Positions 36,263 to 48,800 of a stretch of 64,000 nt of DNA are shown here, piece by piece. Each line of letters opens with the position of its first letter. The first letter of the stretch is position 1. Source of the DNA: Symsagittifera roscoffensis (lineage: Eukaryota > Xenacoelomorpha > Acoela > Convolutidae); contig NC_087066.1 in the NCBI RefSeq assembly GCF_963678635.1, positions 16,415,949 to 16,479,948 of the forward strand, read 5' to 3'. The translations under genes were made by a program, and so were the position numbers. The notes below the pieces were generated by a model. That model worked only from the letters and a program-made list of their open reading frames with translations, did no database searches and was not told the DNA's origin.

Positions 36263-37637
36263 AACATCCAAATTTTTCAAATGTTTGTTTCAAACAACAG
36301 CCAGTTTTGAGCTTGAAAATCTTCGAATGACGTTATACATTGCTAAAATTTTGCCAGTTGAAAAAAGACAGAAGTCAAAAAAATTTCCGAAAAATTAGGT
36401 TGAACAAATTACTTGAAAATATAACTTAAAAAAGTTGGAAAACTCTAGCTACAAAAACAATAGGAAACTGTTCATCGAAGGGCAACAAAGGCGACAACTT
36501 TTGGGTAGAAATCCGTGGAGCCGAAAACATATCTGTTGTCATAAAAAAATTCATTTACGACCCATCCATGCTGAAGCACAATCATATACGAAAATAATTT
36601 GCCCTCGAAATTACTCATAATAAGTTGACTAAGCTGAAATAACGAGCTGTTTAAACATTAAATAAAGGAAAAATACGCAAAAACAGACTTGTTAAATTTA
36701 CAAATTACAGAACTTTCAGTTATAATACAAAAAACTTAGTGAACAAAGTTGTTTACGGAAGGAAAAGTCTAGTACCCGATTGCAAAATGCTTGCTTATCG
36801 CAATGGTAAAAAAAACTTTCATACATAATTTCTAGCATTTTTTGCAATCCAGAGGAGAGCATAAAAACTATGTTTACCTTGAAAAGACTCAAAATTAGGT
36901 TACTAAAACGATAGAAAATAACCCGAAATCAATTCAGTTTAAGAAATTTTTTGAACGAAAAAAAAAAACCAAGCAACATAGACCAAGCAACATTGGAGAA
37001 GAGTCAATGATCGCAAGCAAACAGAAAAGGTAACTTATTTTCTGAAAAAAATAAACTTTCGAATTTCATAGAACATAGCCAACTGACAGTTGGAAAAGAG
37101 TAATTAACGCAAGGAAACTGAAAAAAAAAACGTGTTTTTTCAAAATCTTGAACTTTTCAATTAGGAAGAAAAATAGATGGCCTTAAAGCTCTTGGAATTT
37201 GTGGAACAATTTATGATGGACACTTTTTCGTTGAAATAAACCCGATTTGAGAAAACTGGGTCAATAGTAAAACTTTTATTTTGCTGGGAAATCTGATAAT
37301 TATTTCCATTTTCGAAATTAGAAGTGTCTGATAATTACTTTCCATTTTCGAAATTAGAAGTCGATCACGTTTTTCGTGACCTTTACAACTAGAAGTCCAT
37401 CAAGTTTTTCGTGACCTTTCAGCTTTTCGTGACCTGATCGATAGGAAATGAACAAAGGAAAAAAACTGAACTTAAAAAGACAAACGTCCAACCGCGAAAA
37501 AATAAATTTGAGCCTGAAGAAATTAAGGCTTTTCCTGAAAACAAAAACTATCGTGACCTTTATGTTCATCGACTCTAAAAACAAAAAGGAGAAAATACAC
37601 GAAGTCAATGCTTGTATAACTTCAATCAGCAGAATTA

Positions 37638-37703
37638 AATTAAAACACTTAAAACAACTACAAAGTAGATTAAAACACTTAAAACAACTACAAAATAAAT
37701 TAA
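37638..37703. repeat. 34-bp direct duplication
   Basis: Two adjacent copies of TTAAAACACTTAAAACAACT followed by ACAAA.TA lie in tandem. No function visible. Confidence 0.75.
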
Positions 37704-39669
37704 GTACAGCTTAAAAAACCATACTACGATGTGGCAACCTCTAGAGCAAGTGTTCGCAGTATCAAAGAACCTAGATTTACCATTTCCTAACTTGACCATT
37801 TCGTGAACAGATATTTACGGGAAAAACAGTCTAGTACCCGATTGCAATACACTTGTTAATCGCAAGGGTAATGAATTAATAATACTCGGATAAAAATAGG
37901 TCTAAAATATGTACAAACTTGGCCTATTAGTGTTTTTAATCCACAGAAATTCAGTTCAAACTCAATTTAAAAAACACTTAGAATGCTTTGCGTAAAACAA
38001 ATTTGTTTTGCGTCAGATTTTACAACTCAGAAAAATCAACCCTATTTTTACGGAACTATACGCTTAGAAACCCTTACAGCGATATAATTAATAATCCCGC
38101 TTCCTTTAGTTTTGGTTAAACTGATTTTTCGAAACTCAAATTCCTGTAACAATTTATTAAAACGAGCACAAAAATTTGATGGAAAAGAACAAGGCTTGCT
38201 AAAAAGATATGGCTGAACTATACAGAGACAATAAAAATTATTTGAGAAATATTCTCATCCAACTTGGTGACAAAACTCGGGCGCTTCTTACTAATTTGGG
38301 CCGCAACCGCAAATCTCAAAATATGAAACTGAATGAATTCTTGTTTTTGATTGATTGAAACAAAAAAAACAGAGCCATTGCAGTTGGAAAATTGTCAACG
38401 AGAACCAAAAAATGACAGAACGTTCATTGGAAATTTTTTCAATTTTCGAAAAGAGAAGTGAATCTTTGCGAAAAAATAATTAAGTTCCAAGATTTTCTTT
38501 GTTTGACTTACAATTAAACATAGCCAACTGACATTTGAGAAAATGATATAAGACATGGAAACAGAAAATCTGACTTTTGAAGAAACTTCCGAAAAAATTT
38601 ATGCCCGTAAAGCTCTTTGAATTTCACGAACAATTTATCATTAAAGCTTTTTCGATAACATTAACTAGATCAAAAAGTAAAATGTTTATTTCTCTTAATT
38701 TTCGAATTTTAAAGAGAAAAAAAGAGACTCTCCTTTGCGCTTTTTGAATTTCTAGAACAATTTATGATTGATACTTTTTTGATGAAACTAACTCTATTTC
38801 AGAAAGCTGAATTAATAGGTAAGACTTTTATTGCACTGGATATTTCGACCATAAAATTCCATTTTCAAAATAAGAAGCCGATCAGGTTTTTCGCAACTTT
38901 CACACTTTTGCTGTTCGATAGGGTAGTTTGCCTTCCTTTTAACAAGCGAAATGAACTGAACTTAAAAAGAAATCAAAAATCAAACCACGAAAAATCAAAT
39001 ATTGAACAAATTTTAAGGCTTTTTCCTGAAAAAAAATCACCAAGACCTAAATAAGAGTACTCATTACGTTCACTGTTACCCAAAAAACTAACCCGATTTG
39101 GAAAACTGAAAGAAATTTCAAACCACAAGAAAATTTATTTTTCCGGTGAAAAAAAAACATGGCATAAAAAATCGTCTTCACTTTATTATTGACATTTTAA
39201 AATTGCGTATCTTAGAAAATCGCTTAATATTACTAATGCGCCGCTCTAGACAAAATTTTATTGCCAATTAAGTATTAACAAACAAAACTGTCACTACTTA
39301 CTGTTTTATTGTCCCAATTAGTTTTCAGGGTACTGTCACTAATCTGAAATGGTTAAAACAAGCAGCACCATAGTTCTTATTTCCAAAAATCACTGATCAA
39401 AAAAGCTTGAATTGAAATGGTGACTGATTTCAGACTCAGCATATGCGAGCAGCCCCTGAACTTGGGAAAATGTTTACGGAAACTCGAGCTTTGTAAAAAC
39501 TCTCCGATTAAGACGACTGGAAAAGATAGATGTGTTAAACAATTTATTTCAACACATGGTGTTGCATTTCTATTTGCATATTTATTACTAATTGCAGCAG
39601 AATATATACAGCATTTACAATATAGAGAAATATTCAACAATGATGCACGCGAATGACAATTGTTCTTTT

Positions 39670-39675
39670 TTTATT
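39670..39675 (-). promoter_or_regulatory. candidate polyadenylation signal of the STKLD1-like gene
   Basis: AATAAA on the minus strand within TTCAATAAAAAAAGAAC, about 150 bases downstream of the stop codon at 39823. The position fits a short 3' UTR. It is one of few canonical hexamers correctly placed in this window, but chance occurrence in AT-rich DNA is possible. Confidence 0.5.
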
Positions 39676-39822
39676 GAACAGAAAAACTTCATTTTAGCCT
39701 AAAGATAGATTTTTAAACTGAAAAGTAGAATGCACACTTTACACTATGTACAAATTACACTCATGTTAATGTCATGAAATCTAATTAAAGGGGTTCGTTA
39801 GGGTTCAGTATACTTCGCTTGT

Positions 39823-42800
39823 TCATTTCACCTCTAGCTTGTATGCTTCCAAATTGGCAGTAGCTTTCGAGGCTGTTTTTACAATCAACTCGGACGCCGA
39901 GTAGAACACCTCAATTTCTTTGCTCAACTCCAGGAAATTGAGCCTGTGCAGCTCATACCTGATTTCATCATAACTCGACAACTCAGCTAGAAGAGTCGCG
40001 TAAGCCTCCACAAACTCAGGGTTATCACGGTTCGGTTTGTAAATATTACGCAACACTATGAAGGGATCGTCTATTTTGCTCGCGATCACCGAGTAAGCGC
40101 AGATTTCGTCCGCCTCTACTGCATTTGCGAGTGCCATGCAGCAGTTGCGTAGGATTCTCGGCTCCTGTTGGTAGTCGTGCACTATGTGCAAAAGTAGGTC
40201 AATTCCGGATACCTTTTTGAAGTCCTCCAGATTCTGTTTGTAGTTGGAAAGTGTCCAAAGGCAGGCGGTGAAGGGTTCCAAGAGAACCTCCTTCTTCTAA
40301 AAAAAAATTTTTTCTTTACAATTTACGAAGCAGGAAACAACTACAACGAGGGTTTTTTGGACCAACTTTAAATACCGCAAAGATAAACAAAGACAGTTCT
40401 AAATTCTGCCACAGGACATTTCTCAACTTTCGAATTTCAAAGAAAAAAATAGATGGCCTCAAAGCTCTTAAAAAGAAAATGCAGGAAATTCACTGAAATT
40501 GAAAAAAAAAATCAAAAGTCAAACCGCGAAAAAATACTTTTGCGCCTGAACAAAATTCAATAATTTTCGTGAAAAGAAAAAAATCAACACGACCTATCTA
40601 AGAGCCTGAACTACGTTCATCGACTCTTAATAGAGTCCAAAAGTGGTATCATAAAAAACCTAGCAGTCTTGAATTGAATCTTGAAACAGAGCGACTCACA
40701 GTTCAAAAAAAAGTAATGTACACAAGGAAACAGATAAAAAAACTGATTTGTTTTTTTTTCTGGAAAAAAACGTAACTTGCAAATTCTACAGAAAAGACAC
40801 CGTTCAAGCTCTTTGAACTTCACGAACAATTTATTTGACTGTTTTTGGATAAAATTAACCCAATTCAAGAAAAAAGGATACAAGTAAAACTTTTATCTCG
40901 CTGTGTAAACTGATAATCAAATTCCATTTTAGAAACTAGACAACAATCACGTTTTTCTAGACCTTTACATTTTTTGCTGTTCACAAAAACTTCCTGAAAG
41001 AAAAAAAACAAAAAAATGCCATTAACTACATTCAAGTACTCACTGCATTGATTACGCTTAAAAATAACATTTGTCTCAAATGTAGACTTGAACATCAGTA
41101 TAACCAGAGCATCAACCATAAATGGAAATCCTCAATAAAACCTGAGCAGTGTCCGCAAGATTGTAAATCCACACTCCTATATGTTCCCTCATAGCATCCT
41201 TTTGGTTCTCCTTGTAGGCCAAAACCCCCCACATAATCCACAGCACCGCTTTGTAATTAGCGGGGTACTTTCCAGTTAAGTCCGCCAGAACTCGCAACAT
41301 CTTTGCCTTACAGATGTTCCTGGCTCCAAATCTGTGAGCTGAGATCAAAAGTATGACCTGTAGACATTCGAAGATTATGTTCTCATGAACAGCATATCTC
41401 TTCATGACTGTTTGGATATGCTGACAGAGAGAAACACTGGCGAACGTGTCCGATTCTTCTTCGATTGTTGGAATTATATTGTACGCAATCGCCAGAAACT
41501 TATCCTAAACAAGGTCTTTAATATCAAAAGAACACACAATAATTTAATTTTAGTACAACTAATTATTAAAAGATGCCATTGCAATATTTCTGCCGAGTAG
41601 AATGTCATTAATAACAAAAACAAAAAGCAAAGAACAGAGTCAAAATTTGAGAAAAATAGCGGAAAATTGATTGCGAACAATGAGTACCTGAATATCTGGA
41701 ACCTCTTCATGGAATTTGGCCGCCTCCAGAATAACTCCTTTCTGTGCATCATCCAGTATCACATTATTCTTAGCCGTGATCGCAAAAATAGCTCTGAATG
41801 AAGCCCTGGTTAACTCTTCGCTTTTAATAGCAGAGGCCAAGTTTTCAATCACGACTTCAGCCGGTGAATCCACAGGTACTATTTTGTGAGGAACTGAGGC
41901 ACTCTTGAGTCGCTTGTTTGCAATTCGCTCTCTTTCCGCAACTTCCATTAAATGCTGAACTTCAGGCAGGTCAACTATAAAAACTTAGAGGTAAACAACT
42001 GTGAAAGCAAGATTAAACGGTTTTTGTACTAACAAAGAGTCTCCTCGCACCGTTATCTTCGCGAAAATCTAAATTGGGAAAAGACAGATCTAAATCGAAA
42101 CTTTCCGGTTTTTCATGTTAAATTTTTGTCACTTGGAGGAGTACGTGGAGCGAAAACCGGTCATCAAATATAATTTTATGTGTAAAAACATTCATCTATT
42201 TGATATACAGTTACGAGTAAACAAAAGAGTGAACTTAACCAAGACTCTAAAAAAGAAGGAAAACTTCAAACTGCCTTTCTTTCCACAGAAAACAACTTTT
42301 CAGAAAATTTTCTTATCACAGCTCAAATCGCGTCTTAAAAGACTTTAAAACAAAAATTGTCAGTTGCTGTGCAAGTAGCACCGAAGATACCGACCAGTTA
42401 ACTTGGCTTAAGAAAACATTTCTAAAAATAATATTTTTGACCACATTATGTGTTAGTTTTGTGAGCAAGCGTATAGACAAAACATAAGCTGAGAACATTT
42501 GTTGTGGCTTTATATAACTACATTTTTTGTTTCAACACGAATAACAAAAATCATTTTTTTGCTATATAGTTGTTCCGATCACTGAAAATGGGGAAGAACT
42601 TTGTCGTTGGGTAAGTTTTAGTTTTTTTTTACTTTCCACACAAAATCAAATATCACAGATACTTTCTGAAATGAGTCGATAGATAAATCATATCACACCC
42701 CTTTCAAACGTTTTTGGTCAAAAAAAAAACGTGATTGGTCCCTGTGTCGAGAAAAACATGTTTAAAATTTTTTGAGTTTTGTCCAATTGCGAGAGAGTAA

Positions 42801-45800
42801 AGCGAGCAAGTAAGTCTTATGAATGAAAATTTCTCCCTTGAAAAGTGAAAAGCTTAGTTTTACTCAAGAAAAACAATTTTGGAAGCTTCATTTAGCGCTT
42901 GCTTGGAAAAAAAGTTTTAAAAAAACATCAAATTATTTAGCAAAATTTTTTTTAATTTTGTTTTTTATTTTTTGGGTATTATTTATTTTTCGAAGACAAC
43001 TATTGTCGATAAAACCCAATTCAATAACTGTCTACGCGTTCGATTATTTCTCATATCACATCACACAACACGCTTTTATTTAAAAGGTACATCATGATCT
43101 CAAAATACATAAATTAATGCTTTTTGGGCATTTCAAGCAGATACCACACAAACAGCTTTGTAACCAAGCGTGCAGAAAATGATAAAAAAAACATTTAAAA
43201 ACAAACTTTCCACAAAAACAAATTTTAAAAACACATGCGTTTCTCTCTTACGATACTCAACTCGACGAGAAACACAATCACCAACGTAAGAACAATCAGA
43301 AAGATTTATCCGGAAACAGCTCAGCCGACAATACTTGGGTACGCCACTTGACTGAAAACAAAGTCCTGAAAAACTTTGAGCTAATAAGTTTTCAACCTCT
43401 TTGCTTCGAAAAACACAGAAGAAAAAGTCATCCTTCTTTCGAACTACGCAATATTAGGCGAATGAGCCGATATAAAATAAACCGAAACCATTTAAAGTGA
43501 ATGAATCTTTGAAGCGAAAAAAAAATCAAATAAGAAAAAAAGGATATTATACAAAATTGGTAAATTTACAAATTAGAAGAGTAAATGAAAATGCCTCCCA
43601 AAAACAATACACAGTCGAACGGTGCGATACAACACAAAAACTAAAAAAAAAACAAGATAATTCGAAAAGATAATTCGAAGTTCTACAAAACTGTCTCGAA
43701 AAAAATTATTCTAGATAAACATGCCTAGCAATACATTTGAATAAAAAATGAGCAAAAGACAAAACTTACTTAAGCCGAAAAACTTTGAGCAGACACCAGT
43801 TGAGCCGAAAAAAAATCGCTTTTGTAAAAAAACTTGAAGTCCCCTGAAACTACAAAAAAAACATAGCCAACTGACAGTTGGAAAAGAGTAATGAACGCAA
43901 GCAAACCGAAAAAAAAAACATGAAAAGATCTCAACTTTCGAATGTCGAAGAAAAAATAGATCTCTGTTAAGCTCTTTGAATTTTTAGAACAATTAATGAT
44001 TAGCACTTTTCTGATAACACGATTCCTACTTGAGAAAACTGGATCATATGTAAGGTTTTTATTCCGCTGAAAATCTGAAAAATAAATTCCACTTTCAAAA
44101 CTAGAAATCGTTCATGTTTTTTGCATCATTTCCAAGTTCGAATTTGGAGAGTGCTATTTATGTAAACTTCATCAGATATATTTCAATTGCATATATAACT
44201 AAGTGCATTCATAAATACATTAATATGTATGAATGCACATCTGTAGTTAGAGCATTTAAAGACTTTTTCCTGAAAAAAAAAAACAAAAAAACCTATATAA
44301 GAGTCTTCACTACGCTCATTACTCTTGAAAAGCAACTATAATGATAACTACAAAAAGCACAAAAAAATGTGTGATGTGTTAACTAAGCCGACACAAGTTG
44401 AGCAGACAAACAAACGTCCGATATTAATTTTTTCCGGAAATTTTTTTTTCTTGAGCAGACAAATAAAAGTCCGATATTCAAATCTTACCGTAAAAAAAAC
44501 AATTTCTTATATAGTGAAAAAACAAGGTCTGCCCGGGACTCGAACCCAAGACCTTGGTGTGCAAAGGCAACCAGGTTATCTCAAGGCCAAATGGGAACGA
44601 GCCTGAAAGTTGTTAAGATTCAATAATAAAGCAAGTAAGAAAACCAAGTAAGGCTTGTAGAAGTTGTTTACGGGAAAAAAAGTCTTGTTCTCGTTTACAA
44701 TGAATATTGCTCAAATCAAAAAAAAAGATTGCTGTAGCAACTACGCCGAAAAAAAAAGCGGACAAACGAGAAGCCGACAATTTTTTCAAACGGAAACTGT
44801 CCAAAAAGAAGCAGGTCTCGGTCACATTCGAGCTCAGGAACTTTGAAAGTTCAAAAATCTACATGAAGTCCCTTCCGTTTGAAGTCCCGTCGGCTGAAAT
44901 CTCACGACTGAAAAGGCTCAAACATAAGGTTACATTTTATTATGTGACCTCATCTGATATTTAATTATGCTAAGTGACTATGCGCGTGAAGTTTTTAAAA
45001 ACAGCTGTTATCCTCTTTCCCAACTCTTTTTGAGTTTTTCCTCTTTCCCAACTCCATTTGAATTTCAGTTTCAACACAGAGGTCGAGGAAGCCACTAATA
45101 TAAAGAAAATGGAAAATTTCGATAAAAACCACAACTACAATAGTTTGACAAAACACATGCATAAACACAATGCCCCACGCCACGTTAAAGAAGTATTTAA
45201 ACAAATTTATCAAGCGTCAATTAAACCGATAACAGCTGGATAAATTCCCATTGAGCCGAAAAGAAACATGAAAAAATTTTGAAATCTCTGAAAACCTATA
45301 TTTTCTTTTCAAAAGACGCAAAATTAGGTCACTAAGCCGATAAAACAAGTCGAAAAAATGATGCCAAACCTTTAACGCAAAAACAAAAATTACCAAAAAT
45401 ATCGGATTTTGTAAATTTATCAATTTACAGGAATCAACCCAGACGTAGTCGAGTCGTTAGCTCTAGACCAAATGTGCAGGAGAAGCTAAGAAAATTTATT
45501 ACAAACCAAGCCATCAAATGATCTAACTCATGTTGATAAACAAGTTGTTAACCTGAAAGAAAGTTTACATCACGATTTGATAACACTAGCTAATCGCAAG
45601 GGTAAAAACTTATTTACCACAGAGGAAAAGCTGAGCTTTGCAAAACTTGCGATGCAAAGAACACATTGCGCCACAAAATAAAGCGGAAAAATGACAGAGT
45701 CTGAAAAATTAAGTTGAAAAATTGACTTCATGAAATTGAAAAAATGAGTTCATAACCAGCCTTTAAAAAATTGGAAATCATTTACCGAGCGACAGCAGAG

Positions 45801-48800
45801 GCGAAAAATTTTGAGTCGAAACCTGTTGAACCGAAAAGAAAACTGTTGTTGTAAAAAAATTCATTAGCTTTAAAAGTTTTTACGGCCCATCCAAAATGAA
45901 ACACAATCGCATACGGATATAACTTGCCCTCAAAATTACGCAAACTAATTTGACTAAGTCGATATAGCATATACTAAAAACGTTCAAAATCAGACTAGGT
46001 ACAATTACACATTTGTAAACTTCCAGTTATTGTGAATTTCAAAACCCTTGCTTTATACAGTTAAGCCAATAAAAATCCTACCAGATAAAAAGAGCGTTTA
46101 GTAAAAACGGAAAATTAACTGACAGAAATTAGGACGAAAACTATCAACCCGTTAGAAAATTGTCGGAAAAGATTATTACAACCTGTAACGAGCTTCAACA
46201 CAGAGGCAAAACGCTGTGCACCACTTGCGATACAAGACAAATATAAAAATCATCAGTCGAAAAAAAAACTTAAATGTTGAAGAAAACTAGTTGAACTCAA
46301 GCTTTTTCTTATGTATCGATAAAAGACAATTAGGGGTGCAGCTAAAGCTGGAGTTACGTGTTTGATATTGAATCCATTTTACTTTATTGATGAGGCACGA
46401 AAATGTAATTTAATCAATTTTCCCAAGAAGATAACATTTCCCTCACGAAAACTAAGGAGTCTCCACTTCAGCAGGAACAATTATCGCAACCGGTTCTTTC
46501 AATTGAACTTTTCATCTGATATTTGTGTGCAACAACGGTCAAAACACTGGCTATGCCCAGTTTGTTTAAGAAAAAAGTTATGGCCTTCAAACAAGTCAAA
46601 GGGTTGAAACTTGAGATTTTTTGGAAACTTTTTGACTTTACGCGAAAACTACCGTGCCAATACTCAGATTGTGTTCAATCGAGAAACTCGGTGTTGAGAA
46701 TCTCCACTGCTTAAGCTGCCACAATTTTACCACTTTCCAAAAGCAATAACTTTTTTTTATTAAGCTGCCAGCTTAAGCAGTGGAGATTCCCAACACAATC
46801 TGAGTATTGGCACGGTAGTTTTCGCGTAAAGTCAAAAGTTTCCAAAAAATCTCAAGTTTCAACCCTTTGACTTGTTTGAAGGCCATAACTTTTTTCTTAA
46901 ACAAACTGGGCATAGCCAGTTATAAAGATAGGCTTTCGACAACCTATTCTTTCGATTAAACTTATGATATCAGAATAGTCGAAAAAAAAATACAACAAAT
47001 CAAAAATTTGACATTTCCGAGAATCGTAGCTTTTTGTGTAAAAAAGGCCGTAGACACTGATGCGGCGAGGATTCGCGCAATCTGTAATTTCTATTGAACC
47101 CAAAATCTTAAATTTGGGAAGGTAGTTCTCGAGAAAAGTTAGAAAAATTGAACTAATGGTCGACAAGTTTTGGTTTTGATGAAAAAAAAAATTCAAAAAA
47201 AAAATTTTCAAAAGTTTTTTTGAAAAACAAAGTAAAAAAATTGAAAACGAAAAAACTGAATCTATCAAAACAAATACGGCTAGTTCTGAAACAAGAACTT
47301 GTCAAGACAAAAGACGGTGCAATAAGCATCGGCAGATGTTATACCCAGCGGTAACGAAGCCGAGAATACCTTTTCAGAAACCCTTCAAGTCGACAAATTA
47401 TCAACAAGACTTGAAAACTCTGTAAAGTTAATCAGCCCCTTCACCCTCAAAGCACACAAACACGTCAAACGAAACAATATGAAGCCACCAAGACGATATA
47501 ATAAAGGCCGGAAAAACTTGAACTGGAATTTCTATTAAGATTTTCGCTTTTTGTGCGCTCCAGAGCCAAGGTCACTAAGCCAAGACAAAATAGGCCAAAA
47601 TCATTTGGGCAGAATAAAGTTTTTTTAAAAAAAAAAAACAAAGTCAAGGTTAGTAAAATTACAAACATCAGAGTAAATCAGACCATTAAAAGCAAGAAAA
47701 TTGTTTGAAAAAACGTTTAAAAAAATCAATTCTACAAGATGGCAACTAAGCCGACAAAACAGCAGCAGACAATAATAAGCCGACAAATTATTTTTGAAAC
47801 CATTTCCCGTTTGCAAAAAAGCACGTCCTGTCAAATTCAAACCCAGGACCTTTGCCGTCCCAGGCACATTCGTTGCCTCCATACCAGGTGAGAACGAGTT
47901 GCAAAGAAATTTGTAGTTACTAAGAACTGAACCTAAATTTACCATTTCTAGTTTTGACTATTCTAAGAACAAAATTGTTTACGGGGAAAAGTCTAGTACC
48001 CGATTGCAATAACCTTGCTTATAGCAAGGGTAAAATTTTCTGAAAGGTAAAAAAAATTGAATTTTCCGAGGGCGATAACTTTTGTGGCCGCTAACGCAGG
48101 GGAGCTTTCCACTACCCGTTATCTCCATATAACCCATATCAGATTTGTGAGGTTAGTTTTCGAAAAGTCAAAAAGATCCACAAAACGATCAATGATAATA
48201 AAAAATGACTATTACGAGTGCCATTACTTTGTGTAAAAAAATTTGGAGAAACCGCTCATTAATGGAGTTTTTCAAACTGAAATTTGCTTTATTCATTGAA
48301 ACTAAAAACTCAGATTTGAGAGGGGTAGTTTTCGAGAGATCAAAAATATGGGTCAACTATTCCCCCAAAGGCTTTTTGAAGGCAGTAAACAGAGGGGTCA
48401 AGCAGAAAGAGACTCTAGTGGAGTACGCAGGCACACAGTGGAGTAGGCGGTTTTAAAATTCGTACACCTTTTTTGGAAATTAGTAGCAGTTTAGGGAAGT
48501 GTTAATAGTGTGTTGCCCTGGAAACGACCCAGAATTAGCTCATAAAGCCGATAAAAAATAGGCCGGAATAATTTGGGCCGAGGAATTTTTTAGCGAAACA
48601 ACAACAACAAACAAAAAATAAAACAGGAAGTCAAGCTAAGTAAAATTTAAATTATAGGACTTGAATTATTGTAGTTTTTTAAGTTTCAAGAAATTGAGCA
48701 TGTCAGAAGATGAAAGAATCCAGGAGATGAATGATTTCTGTAAACAAATGTACTTACGGGAAAAAAGTCTAGTACCCGACTGCAATACCCTTGCTTATCG

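Larger units (their letters stand above)
33175..39669. other. intergenic between STKLD1 3' end and ERGIC1 5' end, repeat-rich
   Basis: No supportable gene. It contains a hairpin/GTTCCGACC relic at 33401-33435, a tRNA-like block on the minus strand near 35740-35905, a 20-bp tandem at 36200-36262, the AGTCTAGTACCCGATTGC motif at 36750-36810 and 37814-37871, and copies of the CATAGCCAACTGACAGTTGG repeat at about 34700, 37073 and 38517. ORFs of 60-104 codons here are translations of these repeats or AT-rich noise. The first ~100 bases should hold the ERGIC1 5' UTR and promoter; no motif is clear. Confidence 0.55.

Noticed and set aside
44524-44600. Functional tRNA gene
   Set aside because: A good B box is present but there is no acceptor-stem pairing and the anticodon loop is not seven bases; a SINE head fits better.
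46362-46714. ORFs of 81 and 63 codons
   Set aside because: They run into the left arm of the 46.5-kb inverted repeat and have no domain; they are repeat-derived.
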